Source: Phocoena phocoena (Eukaryota; Chordata; Mammalia; Artiodactyla; Phocoenidae). From it: a DNA stretch of 64,000 nt. The position numbers and the translations under genes are program-made. The notes under the pieces are model-generated. The model saw nothing but the letters and a program-made list of their open reading frames with translations. It made no database searches and was not told the DNA's origin. The stretch spans positions 66,015,464-66,079,463 of the forward strand of contig NC_089224.1 in NCBI RefSeq assembly GCF_963924675.1, written 5' to 3'. Shown piece after piece: positions 13,601-27,000 of the stretch (position 1 is the first letter of the stretch; each line of letters starts with the position of its first letter).

Positions 13601-14860
13601 ATTTGTGACGAAATAAACTGGATCTCCATCCCACTCTTTGGGATGCAGGGCATGCAAGATCTTAGCTCCTGGATCAGGGATCAAACCCTTGTCCCCTGCA
13701 GCGGAAGCATGGAGTTTTAACCGCTGGACCACCAGGGAATTCCTGATCCCACTCCTTATATCAAAATAAATTCCACCTACTTCAAAAATAAAAATGTAAA
13801 ATAATGAAGAGATTAAAATACTTGAAGAAAGCACAGTGAATATTATTTATAATCTTGGAGTGGAGAGGGCTTTTCTAAGCATGACACAAACCCAGAATTA
13901 GAAAGTACCAAGAAAAGTACATTAACCTTAAAGAATTTCTGTACCAAAAAAATTGAAAACAAAGCATCAAAAGAAAACCTTAGAAAATTATGCATATAAC
14001 ATAATAAAGGGCTACTTTCCCTGATATAAAAAAACTTTCACAAATCAACAAGAAAAAGGAAACAAATAGAAATACAAAGGACAATAATGGCCAATTCCTA
14101 GAAGAAAAACAAATGACCCAACAGATCTGTGAAAAGGTGCTCAACCTCTCTAATAATTAAAGAAATACAAAAGAACAATGGTAATATTTTGCATCTATTA
14201 GATTGGCCAGAACAAAACAAAACTTGATAATATACTACCTTGTTACAGATGTAAGAAAACAGGCATTTTCATTATGCACTCTTACTGTATAATGTGAGTA
14301 TAAACAATATTTTTAAAGGACTGCTTAGCTAATAAACTTTGACCCTGAAATTTAGGAATTTATCACACAGAAATACTCAAGGTGATGGATGCTTACTGTA
14401 AAATAGTCATACATTTCAGATATTTTTGCATTGTACAAGTATACAAAGACATGTACCTATTCAGTGTAGCATTGTTTATAATAATGGTATGGTAACTGAA
14501 ATGACTATCAATAGGGAACTGGTTAAATAAACTACAGTATGCCAAAAAAGCAAGATTATAAATCATTAAAACAAGGGAGGCGGCCCATGAGTTCTTAAAA
14601 GGGAAATTGTCTGCAATATATTGTTAACTGAACATTCAAGTTACAAAGCAGTATGTTTAGAATGATCCCATTATTTTTTAAATGTTAGATATTCATCCAA
14701 AAATTTGGAGTAACATATACCAAACTATAGTACAGTTAGTCACTCTTTCTATCATAAATACCTATAACATTTGAAATGTTTATAACAAGGATTTATTATT
14801 CGTATACTCAGAATAAGTAGTTCAGAAAAAGAGCAAATAAAAAAATACTGTTAGTCCATT
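13601..14860 (+). mobile_element. Old LINE-1 3' portion, plus orientation, split by a SINE
   Basis: The text 'AAATAAACTGGATCTCCAT' and later 'AAGGACAATAATGGCCAA', 'GATTGGCCAGAACAAAAC' and 'AACTGGTTAAATAAACTACA' follows the ORF2 3' part and 3' UTR of old mammalian L1s. It is heavily mutated. A SINE interrupts it at 13637-13745. Confidence 0.75.
13637..13745 (-). mobile_element. tRNA-derived SINE fragment, minus orientation
   Basis: The minus strand starts GGAATTCCCTGGTGGTCCAG, with GGGTTTGATCCCTGATCCAG as the B-box region. The duplication ATCCCACTC lies at 13628-13636 and 13746-13754. It sits inside the old L1, so it is younger than that. Confidence 0.88.
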
Positions 14861-14963
14861 TTAATAGACTTGTATTTTTTCTAAAAATGCTTTTTCCTCC
14901 TCAGGCCCAACTAGTCATCAGGTGTCTTATAGCACTGAAGTGCCAAGCAAGAGAATTTCTGGT

Positions 14964-15270
14964 CACTTTTTTTTAAACATCTTTATTAGAGTATAATTGC
15001 TTTACAACGGTATGTCAGTTTCTGCTTTATAACAAAGTGAATCAGTTATACATATACATATGTCCCCATATCTCTTCCCTCGTGCATCTCCCTCCCTCCC
15101 ACCCTCCCTATCCCACCCCTCTAGGTGGTCACAAAGCACCGAGCTGATCTCCCTGTGCTATGTGGCTGCTTCCCACTAGCTATCTGTTTTACGTTTGGTA
15201 GTGTATATATGTCCATGCCACTCTCTCACTTTGTCCCAGCTTACCCTTCCCCCTCCCCGTATCCTCACAG
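14964..15270 (-). mobile_element. LINE-1 3' UTR fragment, minus orientation
   Basis: It carries the same 3' end as the L1s at 3212 and 58850: T run, 'ATCTTTATTAGAGTATAATT', a C-rich block at about 15090-15122 and 'GTGGTCACAAAGCACCGAGC'. It is truncated before ORF2. No clear target duplication was found. Confidence 0.88.
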
Positions 15271-15479
15271 ACAACTTTTTTTTTATATACCTGACCTCTG
15301 TATGGCTGCTAGTGCCAGAAGGAATTGGAAAAACTGTCACCATTGGCTTGAAAGTTCATATTGAATTTCTTTATTAAAGTTAGAAACCAGGAATCTGTAA
15401 TGAGCACATGCTGTGAGATTTCCCTGCTGTTCCAGACATAGCAGTGATTGTTTATGTATATTATACATTATAAAAATAT

Positions 15480-16500
15480 AAGCTAATATATTCTCCTCAT
15501 AGAAAATTTGGTAAATATAAGAATTGAAAGAACAATATTCCTCACAGCTTCTCCACTCAAAATAACTACTGTTAGCCTATACTTTTAAAAATCTTTTTTC
15601 CCCACTTCTTCATTTTTTCAAGTATGTGATCATATTGTAAAAACAATTTTGTGGGACTTCCCTGGTGGTCCAATGGTTGAGACTTTGCCTTCCAATGCAG
15701 GGGGTGTGGGTTCAATCCCTGGTCGGGGATTGAACCTGCACTGAACCCCGGTGTTTTGGCTGCATGCTTCGTGGCCAAAACACGAGGGCTTAAAACAGAA
15801 GCAATATTGTAACAAATTCAATAAAGACTTAAAAAAATTGTCCACATCAAAAAAAAAGAGACAATTTTGCATCTTGCTTTCTTCACTTAGCACATTTTAT
15901 CACATTATTTTAAAAGTTTCTTTGTAAACATTTTAATGGCTAGTTGATATTTTATTATTTATCTAATAACCCCCCTGTATAGCTTGACATTTAAGTTGTT
16001 TTCAAATTTTCATTAATATAAATAATTCTTAGTGAACATTTTTATATATAAAGCTTTTTCTTTTGGTCAGGATTTCTCTTTAGGGTGATTCCTAGAAGTG
16101 GGATATCTGTATTCAAGGATGTCAAGAGTCCTTATACAAATGACGAAATTGCTTATTCTTATTTACACTCCCACCAGTAAAGAGAAAGGGTACATGTTTT
16201 ATTATACTTTTGCAAATATCTGATATTATTACTAAAAACGAGGAAAACCAAAAACCTTTGCTAATTTGATAGGTATTGAAGTCTTATTTTAATTTGCATT
16301 TCTTTGCTATGACTGATATTTTTCTGCCTTATCTGTTAAGGTACCTTTTTGTCTTTTTGTGCGTGTGTGTGTGTATGTGTGTGTTTGTGGGTATGTGTAC
16401 TGTCTGTTTATACCCTTTACCCATTCATCTACTGGGCTCTTGATGTTTTTCTTATCAAATTACAGGAATTCTTCATATATCAAGGGTGCTTATAAATTTT
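15480..16500 (-). mobile_element. Old LINE-1 (L1ME-like), minus orientation, interrupted by a SINE
   Basis: Degenerate text such as 'GATTCCTAGAAGTGGGATAT' and 'TTTACACTCCCACCAGTAA' corresponds to the reversed 3' end of ORF2 in old L1s. The SINE at 15652-15860 is inserted in it. A GT-rich tract lies at about 16360-16410. Confidence 0.7.
15652..15860 (+). mobile_element. tRNA-derived SINE, plus orientation
   Basis: The head is GGGACTTCCCTGGTGGTCCA and the B box GGGTTCAATCCC. The body is 'AACAGAAGCAATATTGTAAC' and the tail A-rich. The duplication ACAATTTTG lies at 15643-15651 and 15861-15869. Confidence 0.9.
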
Positions 16501-16659
16501 TTTTATTTTGAAATAACCCTAAGCTTACAAAAAATTTGGAGGAACAACAACATTCATTTTTTCATTTGTGGCATGCTTACAAATGTTGCCTCAAGTTCAT
16601 AGTTTATCTTTCCATTGTTAGGATTTTGTTTTAATTTTAGACTTAAAATTTGAGTTTAC

Positions 16660-17506
16660 TGGGCATTTTTTGCAGTTGATCAGTTCTTTTTTTAATTGAA
16701 GTATAGTTAATTTACAATATTAGTTTTAGGTGTACAAAATAGTAATTCAATATTTTTATAGATTATACTCCATTTAGAGTTATTATAAAATATTGGCTCT
16801 ATTCCCTAAGCTGTACATTACATCCTTATATCTTAATTTATACCTAGTAATTTGTACCTCTTAATCCCCTTCTCCTATCTTGCCCTTCCCCCCCCCACCC
16901 CTCTCCCCACTGGTAACCACTAGTTTGTTCTCTGCCTCTGAGTCAGTTTCATTTATATTCATGCATTTGTTTTATTTTTCAGATTACACGTACAAGTGAA
17001 AACATACAGCATTTTTCTTTCTCTGTCTGACTTATTTCACTAAGCATAATACCCTCCAGGTCCATCCATGTTATTGCACATGGCAAAATTTTGTTCTTTG
17101 TTATGGCTGAGTGATATTTCATTGTATATATATACCACATCTGCTTTATCCATTCCTCTGTTGATAGACACTTAGGTTGCTTCCATATCTTGGCTATTGT
17201 AAATAGTGCTGCTATGAACACTGGGTGCATATATCTTTTCAAATTAGTGTTTTCGTTTTCTTCATATTCCCAACAGTGGAATTGCTGGATCATATGGTAG
17301 TTCTATTTTTAATTTTTTGAGGAAACTCCATACTGTTTTCCATAGTGGCTGTACCAATTTATATTCCCACCAACAGTGTACAAAGTTCTCTTTTTTCCAC
17401 ACCCTTGCCAACATTTATTATTTGTTGTCTTTTTGATTATATCCATTCTGACAAGTATGAGGTGATATCTCATTGTTGTTTTGACTTGCTCATCCCTGAT
17501 GAATAG
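16660..17506 (-). mobile_element. Older LINE-1 3' segment, minus orientation
   Basis: The 3' UTR text 'TAATTGAAGTATAGTTAATT' is followed by C-rich text at about 16880-16905. The reversed ORF2 C-terminus (17293-16979 and 17533-17309 frames) contains [12 protein letters not shown]. It meets the oppositely oriented L1 at about 17507. Confidence 0.85.
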
Positions 17507-19595
17507 TAACAGTGCAGAAAAACAAAGGATCATGAGAGATTACTACAGGCGACTATATGCCAATAAAGTGGACAACCTGGAAGAAATGGGCAAATTTGTA
17601 GAAAAGCACAACCTTCTGAGACTGAACCAGGATGAAATAGAAAATATAAACAAACCAATCACAAGCACTGAAACTGAAACTAATTAAAAATCTTCCAACA
17701 AACAAAAGTCCAGGACCAGATGGCTTCACAGGCAAATTCTATCAAACATTTAGAGAAGAGCTAACACCTATCCTTCTCACTCTTCCAAAATATAGCAGAG
17801 GAACACTCCCAAACTCATTCTACAAAGCCACCATCACCCTGATACCAAAACCAGACAAGAGATCACAAAGAAAGAAAACTAGAGGCCAACATCACTGGTG
17901 AACAAAGATGCAAAAATCCTCAACAAAATACTAGCAAACAGAATCCAACAGCACATTAAAAGGATCATACATCATGATCAAGTGGGGTTTATCCCAGGAA
18001 TGCAAGTATTCTTTAATATATGCAAATCAAACAATATGATACACTATATTAACAAACTGAAGGAGAAAGACCATATGATCATCTCAATAGATGCAGAAAA
18101 AGCTTTTGACAAAATTCAACACACATTTATGTTAAAAACTCTCCAGAAAGTAGGCATAGAGGGAACTTGCCTCAACATAATAGAGGCCCTATATGACAAA
18201 CCGACAGCCAACATCATTCTCAATGGTGAAAAACTGAAACCATTTCCACTAAGATCAGGAACAAGACAAGGTTGCCCACTCTCACCACTATTATTCAACA
18301 TAGTTTCGGAAGTTTTAGCCACAGCAATCAGAGAAGAAAAAGAAATAAAAGGAATCCAAATTGGAAAAGAAGTAAAGCTGTCACTATTTGCAGATGACAT
18401 GATACTATACACAGAGAATCCTAAAGATGCTACCAGAAAACTACTAGAGCTAATCAATGAATTTGGTAAAGTAGCAGGACACAAAATTAATGCACAGGAA
18501 TCTCTTGCATTCCTATACACTAATAATGAAAAATCTGAAACAGAAATTAAGGAAACACTCCCATTTACCACTGCAACAAAAAGAATAAAATACCTAGGAA
18601 TAAACTTACCTAAGGAGACAAAAGACCGGTATGCAGAAAACTGTAAGACACTGATGAAAGAAATTAAAGATGATACAAACAGCTGGAGAGATATACCGTG
18701 TTCTTGGGGAAGAATCAACATTGTGAAAATGACTCGACTACCCAAAGCAATCTACAGATTCAATGCAATCCCTATCAAACTACCACTGGCATTTTCACAG
18801 AACTAGAACAAAAAATTTCACAATTTGTGTGGAAACACAAAAAACCCAAATAGCCAAAGTAATCGTAAGAAAAATGGAGTTGGAGGAATCAGGCTCCCTG
18901 ACTTCAGAGTATACTACGAAGCTACAGTAATCAAGACAGTATGGTAATGGCACAAAAACAGATATATAGATCAATGGAACAGGATAGAAAGCCCAGAGAT
19001 AAACCCACGCACATATGATCACCGTATCTTTGATAAAGGAGGCAAGAATATACAATGGAGAAAAGACAGCCTCTTCAATAAGTGGTCTGGGAAAACTGGA
19101 CAACTACATGTAAAAGAATAAAATTAGAACACTTCCTTACACCACACTCAAAAATAAACTCAAAATGGATTAAAGATCCAAATGTAAGGCCAGACACTAT
19201 GAAACTCTTAGAGGAAGACATAGGAAGAACACTCCATGACATAAATCACAGCAAGATTCTTTTTGACCCACCTCCTAGAGAAATGGAAATAAAAACAAAA
19301 AGAAACACATGGGACTTAAAAGCTTTTGTACAGCAAAGGAAGCCATAAACAAGATGAAAAGACAACCCTCAGAATGGGAGAAAATATTTGCAAACAAAGC
19401 AGCTGCAGAACACAGGGAGATCCGCTCGGTGCTTTGTGACCACCTAGAGGGGTGGGATAGGGAGGGTGGGAGGGGGACGCAAGAGGGAGGGTATATGGGG
19501 ATATATGTATACATATAGCTGATTCACTTTGTTGTACAGCAGAAACTAACATAACGTTGTAAAGCAATTATACTCCAATAAAGATATTTCAAACA
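17507..19595 (+). mobile_element. 5'-truncated LINE-1 with internal deletion, plus orientation
   Basis: It starts within ORF2 before the reverse transcriptase domain. It keeps a 302-codon open stretch (17898-18806) carrying the RT motifs [27 protein letters not shown] and LFADDMILY. The ORF2 frame then breaks. Near 19403 the sequence jumps from the EKIFANKA region straight to the 3' UTR (GGGAGATCCGCTCGGTGC), so about 0.9 kb of the ORF2 end present in the 3.2-kb copy is missing. It ends with the usual 'CTCCAATAAAGATATTTC' and an A-rich tail. It lacks ORF1, the endonuclease and the C-terminal domain, so it cannot be autonomous. Confidence 0.93.
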
Positions 19596-19770
19596 AAAAA
19601 GAAAACATGGGGTATAACACTGAAATAACCAAGTAATTCCCTGCTCCCTACGTTCATTTGAAGTATATTGGAAAAAAGCATATGTAGTCATAATGATGAT
19701 TTCACACGTCAGCTAGTCATCGTTAATGCACTCTAAAGACAACTGCACTCTAATTTGTTTTGGCATTTTT

Positions 19771-19776
19771 TTTAAT
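19771..19776 (-). terminator. Candidate distal poly(A) signal ATTAAA for PTAR1
   Basis: The minus strand reads ATTAAA followed by an A run. A G/T-containing stretch (GTGCAGTTGTCTTT) lies 20-40 bases further downstream, as expected for a cleavage site near 19750. It sits just before repeat-dense intergenic DNA begins at about 19600, which makes it the natural far end of the transcript. Inferred from sequence only. Confidence 0.4.
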
Positions 19777-20608
19777 GTCCTAGACACAAGTGATATGTTT
19801 AGATTCTTTTTACAAATGTAGGTAATCAAATCATTGGCTTCACACAAGACAACAGTTCACACCTCCACCCAACTACCACTATCACAGCAATTAAACAGGA
19901 CAAATTGGGAGACTGAAGTTGAGTTTAAAACACCACCACAAGTAAAAATAAAATCACACTTAACACTCATTTTAGGAGATGAAAAGTTTACTTAGAAACT
20001 GCAAACATTTAGCAAAGACAAGACATAAACACTATTTTCCATATTCTACAGAAATACAATAATTTATAGCTGGCTTGGTACATGGTCACATGATAAAAAC
20101 AAATATAATTGAAAAAAAAAGTTCATTCTACTTTTCTGCCACTTATTACAACTTAATACGTATACCAGTAAGTACTGGAGGACAGCTGCATAGGCAGATT
20201 AGAATCCGAGGGCTGTTTGTTAATACGTATTATTGTATTATAACAATCATATAAAAACAAAATAGGTACAGATATATAATTAACATGCAATTTAAGCTAT
20301 TATTTTGAAGAAACAGGACAGAATTTAGTGAACACATTGAAAAATGTGTTGTTAATAATATGTTGTTATAATCAGCATATCATGGTATTTTACATGCATG
20401 GAAATCCTTCCTTCTTAAATAATGCTTGGCAAATTGAAACTGGTTGACCCTACTTCTAGAGAAAATTTTAAATGAAGACAAAAGAACGAGTGGACAATTC
20501 TGTTTGATGCTTTTCTAAGTATACTAAATAATTTTTAAAGTACCATAATTTCATGCCTACCTCACCATCTCCAATTTAAAGTAAAGCCATACTTTGTATT
20601 CTATGAAT

Positions 20609-20910
20609 CTACACTGTCCAGTATAGCAGCCCTCATCCACAAGTGGCTTTTTGAGTATTTAAAATGTAGCTAGTCAGAACTGAGATGCACATGAGTGCAA
20701 AATACACGCTGAATTTTGAGGACTTACTATGGAGAAAAAAGAAGGTAAAACACCTCTATTTTGTATATTGATTACATACCTAAAAGATAATATTTTTAAT
20801 ATATTGGGTTAATTAAAATATTAATTTTATGTGTTTCTTTTTTTAATGTGGCTACTATAGAATTTTAAATTACATACGTGGCTCACATTTATTTCTACTG
20901 GATAGCGCTG
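20609..20910 (-). mobile_element. hAT-type non-autonomous DNA transposon relic (MER3-like)
   Basis: One end reads CACTGTCCAGTATAGCAG and the other CTACTGGATAGCGCTG, the same imperfect terminal inverted repeats as the copy at 45034, in opposite orientation. It has no coding capacity. The flanking 8-mers no longer match well, which fits an old insertion. It lies inside the inferred PTAR1 3' UTR. The family name is from memory and less certain than the class. Confidence 0.75.
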
Positions 20911-21027
20911 ATACAGATGTCTATAGTCATTACATCAGCCTTAGCACTTAGCATCACACTTAAAGCGCTCTGGAGTACTAACTCTCAGAACACCGTAAAC
21001 ACACTCTGTATGTACGTTATTGCAAAA

Positions 21028-21033
21028 TTTATT
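21028..21033 (-). terminator. Candidate proximal poly(A) signal AATAAA for PTAR1
   Basis: A canonical AATAAA on the minus strand is followed 30-60 bases downstream by a GT-rich element (GAGTGTGTTTACGGTGTTC). This would give a 3' UTR of about 7.7 kb ending just before the hAT relic. Other AATAAA hexamers occur at 22408-22413 and 22233-22238 with weaker downstream context. Alternative polyadenylation is plausible. Confidence 0.35.
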
Positions 21034-24000
21034 TTTATGCCTCTGCAATTACACATTTTAAGTGTAAAAAGAATTCACAAAATATTTAATCCTTAAAAAA
21101 CATCAACTAGAATATGGTTAGAGCTAAAGGAAATTCAATGCAGACTGTTATATTGGGGGAAAATAGTTTAATAGTGAAGACAATTAGTATCTTCAGTAAA
21201 GTAAGTTAGCCAAACTTATCTTTAATGCCCAGGATCTGACCTTGCACCACAGATCATACATGTAACTTGTCCATTTAACCATAACCTAAAAGAAAATCTT
21301 AAAACAACACTGATTGCAACCTACTTAAATACTCCATTTTCTGGAGAATCTTCAAGCAATGTAAAATTAACACACATAACGGATTCTAACAGCAGAATAT
21401 AGTAGCTAAGAACTATCCCTTAAAGTCCCTCAGTGTTAAAAGTAAGCAACTACCTAGTGTCCAAGAGATGTGGATTGAAGAAAAGGTTTTTAGAAGCTAT
21501 TAAAAAAAAAAGATCATTGCTCTCTTATCATTTTCTTCCCCTCCTCCTTTTTTAGTTTTTTTGTAGTAAAGGATATAAATATTTGGTATATTCATAATAC
21601 CTCATCTTTTATTTTGTCCAACTCAAAAAACAAGTTAACCTAGTACAAAGTCCATTATTTTCCTAGGAACAACAAGCACCAAAATACAATACCGACAGTG
21701 GTGACCTCAGTCAGAAGCCAGCGTCATAGCCATGCATCAAGAACCTCGCCAGGAGGCAATGCCTAAATACGCTTGTGCTGCACACACTGCTTCTCACAGC
21801 TCAGGTTGGAATGCTTGTTTTTAAACTGTTTAAATCTGTTTGCATTAGGTAAAGTCTGTCAAAAATGCTCTGAAAGCCACAAATTAATAGACTCTGAAAC
21901 GACTATATTATTCATAAAAATTTCTCCTTCATTTTGAACATGTTCTCAAAAAACAAGTAGAAGTTATTTAATATAACTTCATACCTTACCATGACTACTT
22001 TTAAGACACTGGAAAGTAACCAAGATTTAGGGAGAAATAAACAGTACCTATACTAGATAATACTAGATATACCAACATAGAAATTGATTGCAGAAGACTA
22101 CAGCAGTTCTCTCTAGAGTTCAGCAGCCTATTAAGACATTTAATCACATTTATGAATGTGCCTTGCACAAAGAGATACTACTTAAACTTTTCACATCTCC
22201 TGTCTTCAGACCATTTCTACATAAACAGCATTTTTATTACACGCTACTAACTCCAACCTAAATAAGCCTAATAATTCATGTCAAATGAGAAAAATGTTCA
22301 GTTTCAAACATATATTACTCTAAAAATATACTCCTCAATGAAAAGATGACAACAGTCTCCTTTCTGAAAGCTGTTACTTTGATGTTAGATCAATAATCAA
22401 CTAAATATTTATTGAGCACCTACTATGATTGCATTCAGCCTATACTCATTCTTCAACCAACAAGAAAAAAAATATCTGCTCCAAATGCAAAATGACATTT
22501 GTGAGGGAGGATAACATATTAGCATTTCTAACAGAATGCTGTATGAGTCATATCTGGACATGTGAAATTGTTCATCCCTATGACACTGAAAAACCTCAAA
22601 TTTATTACTGATCACTTTATAAAGATAAATAAACATTTGAAGTATGCTGCATAGTACTCTGAGGAAAGTGACTGCCATACTTAAAATTAAGGCTGATTCC
22701 CTAAAGGTATGGAAGAAAAGTCAAAATGTCATGGTTCGTAAGCAACCGAAGACTTACTATAAACAGTTTACAGCAATATCTGGTTAATTCAAGCAAATGG
22801 GCACTTGTGTTAGGTTTCCAACTTTGCTTGAGGGGGCTGGTCTAATAAAGAAAACTGCCTTTAAACAGGAGCACTTCAAGCAAGTATGAAAATAAAAGTC
22901 CTTTGGATAAAATTCTTTGTAAAACCAGTATGTAAGTTGAAATTCCAAATCTCATTTAAATATATATACATATATGTGAATACACACACATATGTATGCC
23001 TTAAAAGTATCTAAATTGCACTTACAATGCTGTACAGCTGTATATCTTTGCCTTGTATGTTTGAACCTGATTATGTATCTTCAGCACAATACTGTATTTC
23101 TCCTGAAGTTAAGAATGTGGACAACGATGATAAGACAGAGATAAATAAGCTAGTTTCAACTTTCTAGCCTTTAACAATTCTGACCTGTTGAATTCCTACA
23201 AGGTGCAAGGCATTATGCAACATACTGAACGTGTACAAGAGCTGACACAAAGCACTCTTTCAGGGAAACTGAAGTTTTAAGAAGCAAAAGAGTTGTCAGT
23301 TTGAAAACCAACAGTAATCACTTTCCCAATAGAATTTCTAAAAACTGAGATTGATGTCAACTAAAGCACTCCTACCTCTGCAAAACATGGAAAATAATGC
23401 AATACAGAAGTCATTTCCGTAGAAGACACGTGTAAGAGAACATTCATAATAGAACCACAGGGATTGAAGCAGTGAGATGAACAATGAGGCAGTCACAGAG
23501 CTACTGCACTGGTAGTAGTTTATAAAAAATACTATCTATACTAAAATTTTAAGAGCTAGTAATATACTTAGCATATTTTTGCCTTTTTTTGGCCACTGAA
23601 TATAAAATTTTGTCCTAAATTTACTAAATCTTCTACACCCTGAGAAATAATAACAGATTAATAAAAAGAAATGCCAGGGTTAGCTTTGTGGACCATATTA
23701 TTGTCCAGAAAGCACAAGCTATATATAGCTAATATTCTTGGAAGCACAAGATTTCATCAGCAGAGTAAGCTGCTGCTCTCTATTTTTTTTTTTTCTTTTT
23801 TTAAGTAAAGGGTTGGTTTTACAGTGTTAACATGGCCTAGTGAGAATACAGAAGTCAAAGTTGGGAGCCTGAAGTCCCTACCCCCCAGATCCACAACTGA
23901 CACAACAGTTTTCTGTTTCCACTATGAACATGACCTATTGCTGTCTGTTAGGAATACATTATTCGACAGTTCTCTGAAAAGCACTTTGGAATCTTAAGCT

Positions 24001-27000
24001 ATATATTTTAATGAAATTACAATGAACAATTATTTGCTATCTGGAAATATGGAACTCCTATCCCTCCCCTCTCCATACCCAAATACATAAAAAGCCACAT
24101 TTTAAATTTCATCTCAGTATTTGCCTCTTTTCCTCCAATATTTGAAAAGATTAAGGTTCCATTTTTCCCCCCACTCAACTATCTTACGTAGGACAAAATT
24201 TGGGATGGGGTTCTCAAAAGTCCTTAAGATGAGGCAACGGATTCATTTAGGACAACTGTATGGAGCTTCTTTTAGGGCAGAGTGCCACTGTTTCCCTTTA
24301 AACATGGGCTGCACAGGGTTTTTGGCTGATCTTTATGCATATGCCATCCTCTAAATGTGAGGCCTCCAACCCCAAAAACATTAGTTGTCACTGAGAAAGA
24401 ACTAATTCTTCCTGGTAGGGTGCTTAAAAATGATAACTAATGACATGCAAACCAAAGCATCCTTCCTGCTCTTATCAGTAACTCACTTAAGGATAAAATA
24501 TTCCATTGGGCCATGCCTAGCAAGTGGAATAAATAAAATAATGAGTCAATCAACTGTTTAATAAAATTTTCATCCTTTGTTTTCTACCTAAATGTTAGAC
24601 TTAAATATAATCTTGCTCCCCCAAAAAGAAAGGCACTCGAATGAACACAGTATATACAGTTATTTTTTAAAAGACACTGTGTGATGGTAAGGAGAATTCT
24701 CAGGGTTGATTTTTCCTGCTCACTGCCTTTATAACACTGAATTTGCCTATGCTTTCCTGTGCCTCCATGAACTTCTCTAATAAAAAGGAGCACATTACAG
24801 AGTATACTCAAGTACAGGGAGGCGGCAGCACGTAAAGTGCTAGGGTTTGCACAGTTCTATTTGAGAAATTTACTTAGAAGACAAAAAGTTCAGTTGTTAC
24901 AATGCTGCTCAAATTTTCTAGCATACTTTAGATATTGAAAATTTTTTAAATATAATTTTCTAGTAACAAAATAACTAAGCTCACAAAAGCTTTTTGCAAA
25001 AACAAAAGTGTTTTCTTACTTCCTTTGATAAACTAAATATTTAGCATCTTCTCTAATACAGGGGAACTAAGGTAGAAATGAGATTGCTGCATAGCAAGTG
25101 GTAGTTGCATTCCTAAATTATATTTAGCCCTCATGTCAGATACCATCTTGTGCTATTAAGAGAAAAATACTAGGCTGACAATATGTTTTCAAAAATATTA
25201 AAAGTTTTTACACACATGTATGTATGTGTCTAAACAAGCATGAATTCACATGACCTGAATATATCTAAATGACACAGCCTACCACCATATATGCTTTCCT
25301 ACAAAATGCCACATAAAAATCCAAGAACTTTTGTTTGCACATCTTGTGTTACATAAGCCCTTATCTGAAGACTTAAGTGGCTTTGAGTGACCTCTTGTAT
25401 ATTTAATCCGATAGAAGCCTTTAATTTAAATTAGAATTGTACCATAGGAATAAGAGATATGACTCAAAAGTCTGGGCCCAGAGTTTTCAAAGAGGTAATA
25501 AAATGCTAAAACCTAGAAAAGAAAGGGTTTTGAGTCTAAAATGACTACTCATGCACAGATACAGATCAACACGTCTTTGAAATCAGTTTCCTCAGATACT
25601 CCAAGAGTGGCTATGGCTCTATTGGCAAGATCTGTCCTCCAACATCATAAGTGAATAGAAAGTAGTGTTCTTGCAAATGTTCTTCATTTTTCTATGAATT
25701 TTTAATATACATTATAGTACAGTTAATGGATATTATACAGCTGCATTTCTTGGCTGGGATTTAACAAGCATAAACAAAGTAGTTTAATGAAGGAAAAAAA
25801 TCTAAATTAACTTATTCTATATGCAATAGCTCCCCCTAAGTATCATGAAGGCAGAGTACATCATTCATTCACAATCCATTGCTCTATTCCATCAATTTCT
25901 CAATCATAACTCACTCTATGTATCACTCATAATTGATCTTTCTCATCTTCAGTTAATCATTCATAAATTTAATAAATATTTAATGAGTCCTTACAATGTG
26001 AAAGGCACACAGAATCTGGGAACACCATGTTACCAAAATAGGTATACTTAAAAAAAAAAAGTCAGGTTGGGGAGGGGTAGTGGTAGAGATATTTACAGAT
26101 CTTATTGCTTTTTTGCTTGTCAGTAGTATTCTTGATCCACAGGATGGCCTACAATTCTTCCAGTGAAAGATGGATGACATTTGTGTCAATCTAAATCACC
26201 TTTTCCTTTAACAATGACATATTTATAGAAAAATAAGTGAAGACTAATGAGTCCCTAAAAATAGACACATCCTTTCCACTGCATGAGCTCATTCATTCCA
26301 AGAGATAATATCATGCTACAGCTAGTGAGTTTAGATGTGAACCATTTAGGGAAAAAATACAACCATCCAGGGCAATACTAGGTTTTTCAGTGAATGAACA
26401 GTTGAAAACTGCAAATTTTAGAAATAAAGCAGCACACAAAAGTCAGATATAAACAGTATCCTTTGGATATTTGTATTTTTACTCCCTACTTAAAGCTATT
26501 AGGAAGACAGGAGACCAAGATACATTAAAGGACTGCATGGCTTCATGTAAGGGTGGGTTAAGAGACTTAAAACACATGAAGGCAGTTAACATCAAAGAAG
26601 GGCAAGAGACTGTGGAAGGTATAAAAAGATGTGGAGCATTATCAAATTTAGCTGATGTTTCACAGAGTATTCATGTCTCAACACTCTCACATCAAAGCAT
26701 AAGAAGCCCTACTACTTAATACTTAAAATGATGATACTTAAAATGATGCTTGGAAGAATCGTAATACTGAGTGAGGCCAGAATTTGGCAACATATATTAG
26801 TGGAATGTGCTGAATCTTCCATGTCATCTGTGTGTAGTCTGCCCCCCAAGCCCCACAGGTGCTAAAAATCATAAATTAATAGTTTTATCCATAGAGGTCT
26901 AGGTAGACCTTGAGGTATTTGAATCAAAATATGCTTTGTACACAAAGGGTCATAGATTTATGCTCATAATACCAATCATTTTCTCACCTAAATACTATAA

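Noticed and set aside
20878..21096. Open frame of 72 codons near the end of the 3' UTR
   Set aside because: It starts inside the hAT relic and has no conserved features. Chance.
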